From NCBI GenBank assembly GCA_036346375.1, contig CM070520.1, positions 12,535,791 through 12,599,790 on the forward strand: 64,000 bases of DNA, read 5' to 3'. Below are positions 34,050 to 46,500 of this stretch, piece by piece. Source of the stretch: Guadua angustifolia. Its lineage: Eukaryota; Streptophyta; Magnoliopsida; Poales; Poaceae. The first letter of the stretch is position 1; every line of letters starts with the position of its first letter. A model generated the notes under the pieces. It did no database searches and was not told the origin of the DNA. It saw only the letters and a program-made list of their open reading frames with translations. Position numbers and translations under genes: made by a program.

Positions 34050-35470
34050 GACGGTAGCGTTTGCGTCGGGAAGCTGAATCGCCGGCTCCCTCGACTTCGT
34101 CGCCACTCGGAGGAAACTCGTGCTATTACCTTGCCACCTCTCGTCTCACTTCTAAGGTCTGGAATCCATCATGCGGCAGCCATGGCGACCTCGACTTAGG
34201 GACTCCCGCCACGGACCCGGTGCGGAACCCGTCGGTATTGCGCCACCACTTTCGGCGGCGTGCGCCCAGGCGTCTTGAGCGGACCTCGCCCTCGTAGGCT
34301 CCACGACTGCGTGGCGATGGCGGCTATCGCCGACCTCCATCCCGCGAGTTCTTTGGAGGTGTCCTCGGCGGACGACTCAACGCCCGGGGAGCACACCGCA
34401 GACGGGTTGTACTTTCGCGAAGTGCAACATGGCGGTATGGCCCGACCGAGCGCGACCCGTAAGTCCGGCGCGCCTCGGCGCGAGGCCGGAGCTGCTCCGG
34501 GCTCATTAGCGAGCTTGGCCGAATATTTGGGCTCGAAAACCATTGGACAAGCTCGAGCCGACACGGAGCGACTCGGCAGGAAACCCCACCGCGGCGCTGG
34601 CCCGGCTGCCTTGCGCCTTCGCGCCGCGAACCAACCGGCGAGGAGCTCGGCGGTCGCGATTCTTCCGCCCGGCCGAGAATGTTGTCCGGCGGCAATCTTT
34701 GCGCGGCATCCTCGAGCGAAGGCCGGAGGACAAGGCCACGTACCAAAACCTCCGGTACGGTAGAAGCGTCTTCGCCGTGCGGCTGTCTGAAAACTCGGTT
34801 CCCGTCACTCGGGGGCTTCTTGAGCCACCGGCCCGAGCCATGTGATCCACGAGTCCGTGAAAGCGGCGCCTCCTGGCGGCCGGGCCTCCGCTTTCCGGTG
34901 CGCCCGGCGCACTGGCGGCGATCGCGATGTCCCGACACCCTCGAGGCACGGAGGGTGATTGAAAGAAAGCGGCCCGATCGGCGGACGGTGCGGCCAGGTC
35001 GGCGCCATGACCGGCTCGAGCCTGGCGACCCTAGGCCCGGGCATTCTCGGGAGATCCGCCGCAAATTTCCCTGCCGATTCTGGTAGCCGTCAACATCGCC
35101 AAGTGCTTTGGGGCAACAAACCGGTGTCTGGTTGGAAGACTACGCTAGCATCTTGCGGAGGAAGCTTGATGATCTTTTCATCATCGGTACCTCCTCATTT
35201 ACCTCGCGGACCGGCTCGAGCTTGGCAGAGTACTGCTGCGAACACCATCGGAAATGGGCCGGCACGAAGAGCCTTTTAAATCGGCAATTTCCGGGCACCT
35301 GGCGGCATACAGGAACTCTAAGAGACTGAAGGCATAAGCCTTGACGATCAGGGAATCTCGGGATTATCCGCGTTTCTCAGCGATGCAATGAGCTCCCGGA
35401 CATCACCAGCGCGGCGTAAATCGGGCGTTCATCTGACACTACCTCAAAGCTACAGTCCTGGTGAGGCTGC
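34050..35470 (+). pseudogene. X copy 1: gag
   Basis: The gag core is recognisable at about 35,105-35,450 in changing frames: NKPVSGW then LDDLFII, PARAW, and LPDIT-type text. The preceding GC-rich part (34,050-35,090) corresponds to the coiled-coil-like N-terminal region of such gags, but it is too broken to read. The long minus-strand open frame 34,324-35,064 is a high-GC shadow. Confidence 0.55.
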
Positions 35471-35929
35471 GTAAGCGAGACCACCAGGAGCTCTGGACAT
35501 AAATCACCAACCATGCCTCGGCGAAAGAGGCGTGGGGCCATCCGACAAAGGGGCATAAGCGGGACTCGGTCCGTGCGCTCCCCTTGACCATTCGATATAG
35601 GAAGTGGAAGGAAGCAAAGACGCGAGCCAAGTGGTGTGACCGCCCGGCGCCCATGGCAGCGAGCACGGCGGTTGTCCGCCACTTCAAGCAAGCGATGGAC
35701 AACGGGTGTCGCATCGGGTACCCCATCAGGCATAAGCTCAGGGATTGCGAAACCCTGAAGTGCTTTATGTCCGGCGCCCATGAGGCAAAGGAAAAGCGAG
35801 ACGGCACGAGAAGTCGGGGCAAAGGAGGCGGACGGCGAGTTCCGAACCGGCGGCTGCCTTATGATCTTGATTGGTAGGCAAATTCGCGGTGACAAGCGTC
35901 AGCGAAGCTTGCCTTGAGTCACAATGGCC

Positions 35930-36330
35930 CCGCCATGCCCAAAATACCTCCGGTGGTGGATGCCAATCACCTTGATCGGACCGAGCCACCACGACCATCC
36001 GCACCGGGAGGTATCCTGCGGTCGTTGCTCCGTCGTGGGGCCGGCGCTTTGTCGAGGTGCTCATGGGCTGCGGCGGCGATCTCAACATCTTGTATGTTGA
36101 GGCGGCAGCGCCATGAGGGATCCCTACTCGCGCCTCCGGCCGAAACAAGGCTCCTTTCCCGGCGTCGTCACGGCGGCGAGCCCACAGCTGAGGCGGTCGT
36201 CTGCCGTTACCCGAGTCGGGACAACTTTCGCACGCAAACCCTCACCTTTGAGGTCGTGGGGTTTCTCGGCTCTGCGCTATCATGGGGAGGTGGTGCTTTG
36301 AGGTTCATGGTAGTCCCCAACTACACCTAC
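35930..36330 (+). pseudogene. X copy 1: protease
   Basis: Pieces in order are LDRTEPPRP, a VVAP-type segment, LNILYVE (about 36,084-36,104), NFRTQTLTFEVVGFL-type text (about 36,221-36,265) and VVPNYTYLKAE (36,311-36,343). They match the retropepsin region of RIRE2-type elements. The residues around the active site are disrupted (a GGDLNILY context in place of a clean DGGSG). Confidence 0.7.
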
Positions 36331-36349
36331 CTCAAGGCTGAATCATAGG

Positions 36350-36936
36350 GGCCCGCAGGTGATCCCGTGGCGCGTCCCAGCTTCGCCTCAAGCTATGCGC
36401 GATCAGTTGCGGCTGGCGTCGATCTCATCTCGTCCGCCGAGCTCAAAAATCTCGGAGAAACCTCGAGTCCGCCCCGACTCTAAGGCGGGTAGCGGATCCT
36501 TCGATCCATCGAGGACAGCGAAGGAGGTCGTGGTCGATCCCGAGTTGAAGCCGGGTGTGGTGGGAACACTCTCGCCAAATAGGAAGGCGCTCGTCAACTT
36601 CCTCGCGCCGTCGAAATGTCTTCGCGCGGAAGCCCTCCGACATGCAATCCCAAGGGAAGTCGCGAGAGCACTCCTTGAATATCAGGCAGGCTTCGGGCGG
36701 TCATGCTTAACTGCGCTTTGCGAGGAAGCGCCAAGATCATAGGAGGAAATTACCAAACTTTTGGCGAGGGTTTATAAAAGAAGTCACGTCACCAGTGGCT
36801 CGCCAACCATCCTTGTAAAAAAGAAGTCAGGGCAATGGAGAATGTGTTGATTACATAGACACGAACAGAATGTCCAAGGACCTTTTCCCATTGCCTCGCA
36901 TCGACCAAGTTATCGACTCCACATTGGTCTTGAATC
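36350..36936 (+). pseudogene. X copy 1: reverse transcriptase, N-terminal part
   Basis: Only the start of RT is present: a VKKKSG-like segment followed by VDYIDTN and SKDLFPLPRIDQV (36,815-36,915). It is interrupted by the LTR of element B at about 36,937, inside the conserved DSTAGC region. Confidence 0.75.
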
Positions 36937-39921
36937 GATGGAGACGGGATTACCAAATCTGAACCCTCTATGTTTCAAGTGCTAGTCCGGAGCGGCTAGC
37001 ACACACGGTCTTCTGATGATGATAACAGGACATATCATAAAGTAAACAACAATAATAAAGCAAAAAGTGTAAACATCACCACATTATTACAAGTGTCGAG
37101 CCTTATGGCTTAAGTGTGAAAATGTAATGAAAAAGTAGAAATAAAAAAGCCAAATCGGTTAAGCCTCTGGGAGCCCATTGGTAGATGCACGCTCCCTAGA
37201 AGATCGAGTCATCCTCCTCATCATAGTCTTCACCACAGGATGTCGAGCGGTGGATCGCGAGGCTCTTGGATAGCCGCTTCTCCCATCATCTGCTTTATGG
37301 AATAAAGACCCCCACAATGGCGAGGTGAGTATGCACATACTCGGCAAGTCTCGAAACTTAATGCAAATAACTAAATGCAAGGCTTAGACAAAGGAAGCAT
37401 ATAGGGTTCATTTGCATAAAAGCGAGTGAAATTTAATCTAGACAATAACTTCGCCATGACATTTAACAAAATGTAAATAGCATAATTAATTAAATTTGAT
37501 ATAACAATTTTCGGAGTTCAACTACTGGTTGGCTCCATAGCCAAACTAAAATCCGGAGCTCAGTAATCACGGATTCCCAACCACATTTTAGTTTAAACCA
37601 AATCATCATTTTTCCATTTAAAACCAAAACCCGAGAAAATCTACTATGTGAAAGCGTTCCCACGCTTGCCCTTGTCCATAGACACGGCTACTCAAGTAGT
37701 TTGACTCTGCGGAGTTGGTACACTTTACATACGACATGATCAACCCCTTTACCGTAAGCTATTGACACACTTCCTTTGGTGTGCGGCGAAGATCATGACA
37801 AAGGCCTTTCAATGCACTCTAGCTCTGAGCTCGCCAGCTAAGGTTTCACATTATTAGGGCTACCCGCCGATCTGAAGCCCCCTCTTGCGCCTTGCAGTAC
37901 CCTCGACAAGCCTTTTAATGTGGCGAAGTCAAATAACGATACATGCAAATTACTTAGAATTGCGTGCCCATAATAGACGTAATGGTTGTACTATATATAT
38001 TTAAGGTAACCTACAATAGGTCCTTAATTGACTAGGCGGAACAATCACATTCGAATGTTGTGCATCCACACCCACCATTCAACCATCATGCGGTCTAAAT
38101 CATTTTTCACTTTTATTCTTCAAATTAATCTGGCAACACCAATTGCCATATTTTCACAATTCAATTTGAGTCAAAAATGAACATTTCCATAATAGTAAGA
38201 TGCAGAAGCGTGAATAAGCATGGCTAAGCATTTTCTCTTAGTCCATAATACAAAAATGATTATTAATGTAATTACTTAATTTTCCTAGGGTGTCAATGGT
38301 TGTCAAAATGAATATCAATGTGGTTATAACAATTTGGCATTTATCTAAGCATTGAAAATGACATTAAGTATAATCATGCCAAATAATAAGCATGCAATAA
38401 TTTAAAAGACAAAATAGCATTTCATAAACTTGGGTTCAATATGGTCGAAGGAGACTTGCCTTCAACCTCTCTTTCAACCTCGGCTGGATGCTCCTCTCTC
38501 CACTTAACCGCTGTAAATCACCTACCTTGAAACACAAAATCGAGCAAGAAATAAATAAAACAGTGAATAAAATCCAAAAATTCAAAATAAATACACAAGA
38601 GATAGATCTTGATTTTATATGAATTTATAAATTTGAATCGTTCAAATCGGAGTTGAGCGGAGGAAGCGGGCCTTTCAAAGTTCTACGGGAGAATCGGGGA
38701 AAATTGAAAGGATTGACCGTGTCGATCGCTATTAGCTGAACTAAAATTCGGGAAAAATCAGGAAAAAGGAAATAAAATGGTGACATGTGGAGTCCACTCG
38801 GTGACACTATTCACGGCGAGGTGTGAGTGGTGAGGTGGCCGAGGCGTGGCGCGTGGCGTGTGCGTGGCGGTAAGCGAGGCGACAGCGGACCACCGCGGAT
38901 CTAGTGCTTACGGCGGTGAGGTGGTCTTCTGGGGCAACCGCGTGGCGGATAGGGTCGCGAAATAAGTGATGTGGCGCAGCGTGGTCTTGATGTGTCTAAC
39001 GTGGCGCCGTGGCGGTGATGAAACAAGACTAGGTGTCCTGGCGTCATTGGCCAGGATGCCAGCTGAATGCGAGGTGGCGACTACATAGCGTGCCAGGCAA
39101 AAGCGTGAAGGTGACGGCGGGTGTGAGCGACTTAGCGAATCGTGGCAAATGCGGCGAGCGCGGGAAGGCGTCGGATGAGCGGCGTTAGCGTGGGAGCTCG
39201 ATCGCGAAGCGGCGGCGCGCTAATGCGGAGATGGAAGGCGATCGCCATGGCGATGGAGTAGCGGATCGGCGGAAGAGTTAGCGATTAGGTAGAGGATGAA
39301 AGGATGAACTCGGCGACACCAAAAGGCGGCGAGACTCACCGAACTTCGGAGAAATCGCGGCGGAACACTTCGTCGGCGGTGGATCAACCGAGTAGGGCGA
39401 CCACGAACGGCGTCTCAAGCCGTGAAAAAGGGGAAAAGAGAATGGCGAACCTAGAAGCGCGACTATAGGACTTATATAGCCTAGGGATGCGGGAAAAAGC
39501 GAAAACATGTGGTTGGTGGGCGGTACCTTTGTCTTGGTGGCGCTAGGATTGGGTGGCGATGGGCCTATGCAGGAGCGGTGAATCGGAATCGACAGGCGGA
39601 AAAAGTGCTTTAGGGTTAGGGTTCTGTGAAATTGGTAGCGATTCGGCATCGGATGGGTGATCGGCGGTCATAAGTGGAAACGATAATGGGCGACGAAATG
39701 AAACGGAAAATGGCCCAAAAGAATTAAAGGATTTAGGAATTAAGAAAATTAGAAAATCCAAATAAACTCCAAATAATTCAATTAAATAGCAAGCAAATCG
39801 AAAAATCTCCAAAAATAGGAAAAAATTCAATGAATCACAAGGAACCCAATAAAATAAGAAATAATTAATTTGGTTTATAGTTTATTCAAATTAAATTTTT
39901 TATTACTCCATTCTTCAAATT
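36937..39921 (-). repeat. LTR of element B, copy 1 (truncated)
   Basis: Aligns with 53,716 to about 56,845. Starts tggagacgggattaccaaat, lacks the last 80 or so bases of the LTR (no ggaatgttaca end), and joins directly to the second block copy. The internal region of B is absent here. The GC-rich segment 38,760-39,700 yields overlapping open frames with no known domain. AT-rich tails flank it. Confidence 0.85.
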
Positions 39922-41199
39922 GCTGCCTTTGTTAATCTCTGCGAGGCCTATCTTGGCGTTAGACCTCATTTGATCTTTTTAGCCATCTTTTCCTCCTCAA
40001 GCCCTTTCCCTGAAGAATTCTCCCAAGGCAGGTTGGTGGTGCGGGTTTGGTGAGGAGGCATGAAAAATCTTATCTTCACATTCCTTTAAAACTTCCAATA
40101 AGGGTTGGCACCAAGAGTGGTTTTATTAGCCAATCTGACCCCCATTTACTGCCTTTATTGGGACACCACCCAAGCCTTCTCCTGTCTGGACATCGCTTCC
40201 CAAAGACAACGGAATGAACCAAGTGGGTGATCTCCTGGGGTGATTGCTGATTTAAAATGGGATGGGCTTCTTGGTATGGTTGTTGTTGCCAACCATGCCG
40301 CCCGAATCCGGCCCCTCAAGGACGAGTTCATCACAGGCACGAATATGAAGGCCATAATGACCCGGCAGGAAGTTTGGATGAAATTTCTTCCAGCGGCGTT
40401 CTTGATCGTCTTCTTGGATTTCTTCGCCCCAAGCGAGAAGATCTCGTTCCTCGGAACCCAAGGCCTTTACAAAACTCCATCCGGCTCCCGGTAAGAGTTT
40501 TATATGGTACTTCTATGTTGGTCTGTTTTTTGGCTTTCACGGGACTTTGATCTGAATCGTATTCTTTTCTTTTTGAACTTTGCGAGGAGCGAAGCCTTTT
40601 CTCTGGCTGCAGCTTCTGAATTCCTGTTCATAAGAGTGACAAGCGGTCCTTTTACGCGTCGTCTTCCAACACCGGCCGCCAGCGAAGTAAAGTAAGTGGT
40701 CTGATGGCGACCCGTCGATAAAGGGAAAAAACCAATTGTCAGGAAACTAAGAGGAAGCGATCGTCGAGCCATGTCGCCCCGTGGTGGCCCCATGATTCGG
40801 GACACCCGGCTCTGTGACCTCCTCCTCGACTTCTTCCTCTTCAAGTCAATCCTCGATACGGGGAGTTTGAGGCCCGGGCCGTCGTCATGCGAGAGCATGC
40901 CTTCGTTCGTGGCGGCGTGGTGTTCACGATGATAATCCTCCTACGGGAGGTTTGAAGTGTAGGATAACAAGGTCCAGCAGGTTGGATTCCCTCGTTTCCC
41001 CTTTCTTGCTCCCCTCTGGATCATGCCTTGATCGCTATTTTTGCGGGGATCCTATTGAAGAGACTCTTCATGAGGCAGGTTTGAAACCCTTTGTGGTTCT
41101 TGATGGAAGCCGGTTGTGTGTCGAGGGCTGAGATGCTGCGGTGATGTTATTCCCACCCGCCCCTGATCTTGATATTATGCCTCCAGCCCCACGAGACCA

Positions 41200-42960
41200 A
41201 GTGCCACAGGCCAGAGTGATCTGGTGTCGCCTTCTCTTCTTGAGCCATTGCCCATACTTTGCCTTCTATCGAAGCTGCTGCTTTTCCTTTGCGACCTCCT
41301 TCCATCTCTCCTTGCAGTCCACCACCATGAGTCGAGATTCCTCCACCTCCCGTCAAGAGATCTCGGTGCGGGCGCATTCAACGATGGCGAGGCGACTTGG
41401 TCCTTTTGAATGGCGAGATCGAGAAACGACATTGGTCCTCATTTTTGAAGGCGCCCGAGTGCAGCGCCTAGGCAAGGTGAGTTGTTTCGCCGATGCTTGT
41501 CTCCTTTTCTTCGTGAAGCTTGATATTGTTACTGTCGTCTCCGTAGCTTGTCAACTTTTGCCAAGGACGGAATTATCTTCTTCAAAAGCTATTCCACGGA
41601 TGAAAATGAGGAAGGACTCTGTTGAAGAACTTGAAACAAGTCCGTAATGAATTTGGTAGACTCACGCACCCGTAGCAGAATCGAGATAATTGGAGGGACT
41701 TGAAGTTGTATCCAGTCTCTCGGGCCGAAAGCTAAACTTGGTCAATCTTTACGGCGGTAATTCTTGACTGAATATTACGAATCCTCACCTTGTCCCTTGC
41801 CTTGATGTCTGATCGCCTTTTTAATGATTTAGGAGAGTTAAAGCCTCTTCCTCCCAAAATGCGGACTGAAAGGCTGACGGGCCATAAAGACAAGTAGCCA
41901 AGTGACAAGGGATTTAGAAGGTATACCCTTGGTCTTGTCTTGTCTGTCTTCTTAGTCATGATCTTCCTAGTCTTGAATTTATCCATTGGTTTGTTCTACG
42001 ATGCAGAGTCAACTCACAAGCTCGATCGGGTACTTGTGAAAAGATTCGGGCGCAGAGGCAAGGACGATCGCCTCCAAGCAAGCGCGGAGAAGGTGTTCGA
42101 GTCTTGAATCTGATGAAGGCGGCACGACAATGTCCCCACGACACTTGGTATTACGATTAGGAGATTAGAGGAAGCCTCTCTGAAGTTTTCAGCGCACTTG
42201 GAGGATGTTGCAATTGCAGTGCCAACCGGTCTTGGCGATAACCAAGTCTCTTTATCCTCGGGTAGAGCTAAAGGAACATTCAAGAGGTTTTGCCGAGCTG
42301 TTGATGATGATCGGGCACTTGCCCTCATGGGCGAAGTCAAGGATCTTTTCTTCTTTGTTTTGGTGAAAAATCTAGACTGAGTCCTTGTAGTTCTCGTGTG
42401 TCTTGAACACCCGTAATGGACTCTGAGGCTTTGTTTTAGTACTTTAAAAAAAATACCCCGGACCGAATTCTCTTTATGAAATGTTTAATCCTTGTCTTAA
42501 TCGTCAGTTTGAGTTTTGGAGTGCATTGAGTTGCCGCCATCTTGGGCCGTCCATGTGCTTTCACGCAATTCGACACGACCCTCTTGAGATCTGTGTGACG
42601 GCCGTCGAAGGTGGACCGTCTTCATATATAACGCAGCGTCGATTCGGCGAGTTGAGTCTCTCTCGAGGACGGCGTTGCCTTGCATAAACGAGTTTGGCCT
42701 CGGTTCTTGCGTCTTTCTGGCGCATTACCATCTTCATCTGGTCTCTTCGCGAGGGTTTCTTTGAAGTCTTTGGCCGTTCGTCTTCTTGATTTTTCATCTT
42801 CTTATACTGCTGGGTTGTATCTACTTGTTGGATCACCTTTCTTTGTTGAGTTCTCCCTTCTTCTTCATGGACTCTTCTTCTTCATCAGGATCTCTCTCCT
42901 TGCCTCTTTCTCTGAGTGCCGGAGCCATGCCGTCGCGCCATGGATTCAGATCTCATCTTT
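41200..42960 (+). other. Antisense coding-like region of element Y, copy 2
   Basis: Opposite to pol. An ATG at 41,327 (accaccatga) opens a frame that reads MARRLGPFEWRDRE and FEGARVQRLGK, then meets a donor-like aag/gtgagttg (about 41,478) and continues open to 41,647. A second segment (42,198-42,380, stop-bounded) begins LEDVAIAVP-like text and contains KRFCRAVDDDRALALMGE and KDLFFFVL. A third starts MDSSSSSSG (about 42,868), preceded by cttcttatactg. Spacing and donor/acceptor-like sites suggest a spliced antisense transcript, as described for some Tat elements. I do not know the product's function, and the indels prevent a firm model. Confidence 0.4.
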
Positions 42961-43730
42961 AATTTTGGGGCAGCGCTCGTGGAGCCGAGCGATAATCTTA
43001 GGAGCTATGGTAGAGTGCGATCTTGCAATGGCGAGGCAATGGGCGAGGCCGTCGCCGGGACACCGCCGCCGTTGATGCTTTGATCGAGAGCCGTCCTAGG
43101 CTTATTAAAGCGAGGATGCCCTCATTAAGCCGTCAGACCAGAGTCTTGGCCGGCGTGAAACAGGCGTAAGGATCGTAGAAGAGGCACCTTATTTTGTAGT
43201 AGTGTATATGTTTGGTGAAAACTAATGAAGTTGTGGACAATGGTGGTCCTTTTTGTAATATTATCTTAACTGCGACTCTCCTCTATTTTCTACTCTTGAG
43301 TGGACTTTTAGGAGTGATTTTTCCTTTGTGTTTTTGAGCCCCATCTGCGATTAAGCGTAGCCCCCTAACAACCACGAGTTTTTTTTCTCAAAAGCGTGCT
43401 TTTGACGACTATGCTTTCTTTTAGTTTAAGGCTTCATAGTCGAAGGTTAGAATACTCGAATTTAGTTGTGATCGCCAAAAAATAGGAGTGATTTGCTGCT
43501 TGAGTTGCACATGTGCAACACCGTTAGGTGTAACCCGACTTCTTGTAATTGAGAGACAATTGAGTAGCAAGTCGATTGACTAAAAGACTCAAATATATAA
43601 TGCCTCTTTTGAACAAATATCTCCTTCATTATAGTTAGCGCATGCAACACTATTAGGTGTAGCCCCCGACTTCTTGTAATTGAGGAACAATTGAGTAGCA
43701 AGTCAATTAAGCTAGATTTGACACCTTCTT

Positions 43731-44300
43731 TCAAGAATAAAAGCAGCGTAGCTTCTCTATATTCCATGAATTGCTGATAATAGCGCCATCTTCTCGCTTA
43801 AGCCTGTAAGCCCCTGGACGCGTTACTTCATCCACAATGTAGGGACCTTCCCACATCGGAGATAACTTGTGCTCGTGCTTCTGGCTCTTTATCAGGACCA
43901 AATCGCCCTTGGAAAATGCTCGGTTTCGGACATTTCGGTCGTGATACTGAAGGTATCTGGCCGACTGGACCATAGCGATCTCCCTTGCTTCTTCCAACCT
44001 ATCAATATCCTCCATTCTGCTTTCTTCCGACTCATCTTCCCTGAAGCTCCGAACCCGAGGAGATCCAAAGGTCAATTCGATGGGTAACACAGCCTCAGAA
44101 GCCATAGACGAGAAAAGAAGGGTATTTTGCCGGTGGATCTGCTGGGGTGGTTCTCGACCCAGTCTTGATGGCGGTTCCTTCACCCATCGGGTGGCGTATA
44201 ACAGAGACGATCGAAGATTCTTGCTTTTAAGCCTTGCGGCACCATTCCGTTTGCTCTTTCCACGGCAGTTGCTCTTTGGGTGAGCCGGCGAATGGCTCAA
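43731..44300 (-). pseudogene. Y copy 2: integrase C-terminal region
   Basis: The longest clean pol frame in the block (189 codons). It contains ELTFGSPRVRSF, ARYLQYHDRNVRNR, FSKGDLVLIKSQK and KLSPMWEGPYIVDEV, then AYRLKREDG, the GPY/F-type module that follows the catalytic core in gypsy integrases. It ends in a natural stop at 43,731, probably the true pol terminus. Confidence 0.85.
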
Positions 44301-44304
44301 ATTT

Positions 44305-44799
44305 ACGATCTTGAGTTTATCACACCGATCTTGAAACTCCTCTCCTCGGAATTGGGTTCCATTGTCGTGATAATCTGTTTGATGCGCTTGAATCTTACCA
44401 TAATTTCTTGGAAGAATTCCTTGGCTTTGGCGCCGTTATGGTAACCACGGGCTTTGCTTCTATCCATTTAGTGAATTTATCGGCGGCGAACGAGATGGGT
44501 GAAACCTCCTTGAGCTTTCTTCAATGGACGACCATGTCAAGCCCCAGGTGCTGAGCGGCCAAATGTCGGTATTGTCTGCGGCTTACGGCGAAGTCGTGTG
44601 CTGGCGAGCAAAAAGCGGCATCCTTCACAAGTCGGACGATGTCTTCTGCGTCGGATCGGCGGTCGGCGGAAAAAGCCCTGCCGATATGCCTTGCCCACGG
44701 TGTGCTTGATCGGCGTGATGTCGCAAAATTCGAGTGGATTTCCTGAGTAATTCCTTTCCTTCTTCTGGCGATATGCATCGCCTTAGAACTCGGAGGCAC
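44305..44799 (-). pseudogene. Y copy 2: integrase zinc-binding and catalytic core
   Basis: Zinc-binding part: ARHIGRAF, SDAEDIVRLVKDAAF (44,600-44,700). The core begins GLDMV at about 44,545; KFTKWIEAK, AKEFFQEIMV and the DNGTQFRGEEF motif (about 44,345) follow in alternating frames. The same single-base loss before DNGTQF as in copy 1 is seen. Confidence 0.8.
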
Positions 44800-44874
44800 T
44801 TTTAAAATAACTCTTCTCCTACCACCCGTAGCTCTTCTTTGCGCCGCGCAATCTTGCTCTGCTACTGATCGGTC

Positions 44875-45400
44875 TTACGGAAGTTCGTCTTTCAATAGGT
44901 AATGGAAAAAAGGGCGTCGATGCGAAGTGATGACAAGGACCTCTTCCTCGTTCGATTTTCTTGACTTGTTGCTCCTGCCTTGCTCGATGGTTTGTAGATT
45001 TCTTGGCGAAAACAAAACGGAGCACAGGCGAGTGGACCCTAATCTTGCCAATTCGCCAGCTTCTTCGTTGTCCGCGGCGGAGCACATGGATGAGCTCCAA
45101 TCCGTCAAACTTGTCTTCTAGCTTTTCGTACCTCTGGCGGTATGCCATCATGATGTCTTCCGCGCGCGACCAATCTTTTTGGACTTGATTGATTACGGCA
45201 TGGATCGCCTCGAATTGTTAGCCGTCGGATACCGAGAGATATCGCTATCTGAATCCCAGTGGATGGAGTCGCCGTATTGGCGTTGTTTGTGGGAAGTGGA
45301 TCTGCGGGGCGTATTTTAAGCGCTCTGTTGGAGAGATGAGGACCCACGCTTGCTCTGCGCCGTGAGCATGAGAGATCCGTCGAAATACATTGTCAATATT
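44875..45400 (-). pseudogene. Y copy 2: RNase H
   Basis: Recognisable segments are ISPTERLKYA (about 45,320), NNANTA, IAISLGIRRLTIRGD (about 45,215-45,270), QKDWS, YRQRYEKLEDKFDGLELIHV (about 45,090-45,150) and a DNEEAGELA-type end. This is the order of gypsy RNase H domains. The frame changes at least four times. Confidence 0.8.
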
Positions 45401-45766
45401 CAGCTCTTCAATGTTTGTTGGTGATTGCAGCTCTATCCATTAATGATGAAATCGGCAAGTACTTGAGATTTCTTGCCGTCCGTGGCACGAAAAGATACTT
45501 GAAGGCCCCAAGCTCATTGCCCATTTTGCGATCCTCGGTGGCCTCCGGTTATGAAGTATATCCCAGAGTGGAAGGTGGTGACCACGTGATTGAATGCTCT
45601 TGGAAGTAGTGCTTGAGTTTGCGGGAGGCAAGCAACCGCAGTATAGTAGTTTTGTGCTTGCGGATATCGTGCCTTGGATTCTCCCAATACCTCGTGATGA
45701 AGTAGAGCGAGTCTCTGGACTTTACGGAGGTGCCTTCTTCCTTCTCTACCACAATTGCTGTGGCGA

Positions 45767-46500
45767 CTACATGAGTTGTTGCGGCGATGTAAGCGAAGGG
45801 TTCTTCGGTATTGGAGGAACGAGCAGTAGGAGATGATAAAGCGTCTTCAATTCTTGGCTTCTTGAGCTTCCAGATCCATTGAAAATTACCTTGCTTCTTG
45901 AAGTTTGAAAAAAAGGCATTCCGTGACCCAAGTCGGAGATGAATCTGCGAGTGCCACCATGCACCGGTGAGCTTTTGGGCGTCTTTACGATTGGTGGAGG
46001 CTTCATCTTGAGGATTGTATTGATTTTTTTCTGGATTTGCCTCGATGCCTGTTGTGAAACAATGAATCCGAGAGTAATTTCCCGAGCGGGACTCGAGCGC
46101 ATTTCGAGGTTGAGCTTCATTTTGTAGGACCTTAGGCTTTCAAAGGTTTGGTCGGTCGGATATAAGTCTGCCTTGGCAAGATTGTGACAACATCATCAAC
46201 ACTCGCCTCCACATTCTTGCCGATCTGGGAATAAGCCATTGTTGTATTATGGCGTTAAGTCGCGCCCGGCGTTCTTGAGCCAAATGGCATTGTGGCGTAG
46301 CAGAAGGCTCGAGCGGAGTGATGAGCGAAGTTTTGATGCAATCCTCCTCCTTTAGCGAATCTGGTGGTATCTGGTGGCGTCCAGAAACTAAGGAGTTCGC
46401 ATCTGTAGTGGAGTCTACCACTTGGTCATCTGAGGCAACCGAAAAGGGTCTTCGAGGCGAGCCTTGTTGAGATCGATATAATCCGCACATGTCGCCCGAC
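45767..46500 (-). pseudogene. Y copy 2: reverse transcriptase
   Basis: Pieces from N to C: CADYIDLNKARLEDPF (about 46,440-46,490), VVDSTTDAN, SLKEEDCIKTSLITPLEP, MPFGS, KNVEASVDDVV (about 46,180-46,225; the usual Y/FVDD reads SVDD), MKLNLE and GFIVSQQ. The polymerase is clearly present and clearly broken. Confidence 0.8.

Larger units (their letters stand above)
33172..36936 (+). mobile_element. Element X, copy 1: Ty3/gypsy (RIRE2/Dasheng-like), 5' part only
   Basis: Plus-strand order: 5' LTR, primer-site-like attggcgc (33,966), gag, protease, start of reverse transcriptase. It then stops where the LTR of element B begins (about 36,937). The remainder of X is not present after the B LTR in this copy, because the block restarts at 39,924. 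GC-rich, and broken by many indels. Confidence 0.8.
23578..39921. repeat. Tandem block, copy 1 (elements Y + X + partial LTR of B)
   Basis: About 16.3 kb that recurs at 39,924 to about 56,845 in the same order and orientation. The unit contains Y (minus), X (plus) and an LTR of element B inserted in X at the same base in both copies. It ends inside that LTR, where ttcaaatt meets gctgcctttg, the start of the next copy. Both junction sites share AATT. Copy 1 is shorter throughout: start to B-LTR is 13,359 bases against 13,792. Confidence 0.9.

Noticed and set aside
34324..35064. 246-codon minus-strand open frame in GC-rich DNA, with overlapping frames at 34,506-34,949 and 34,196-34,564
   Set aside because: It is opposite to the gag of element X, in high-GC sequence where stops are rare. 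The composition is Arg/Pro/Gly rich without a motif, and the equivalent frame in copy 2 (50,916-51,611) has a different sequence and limits.
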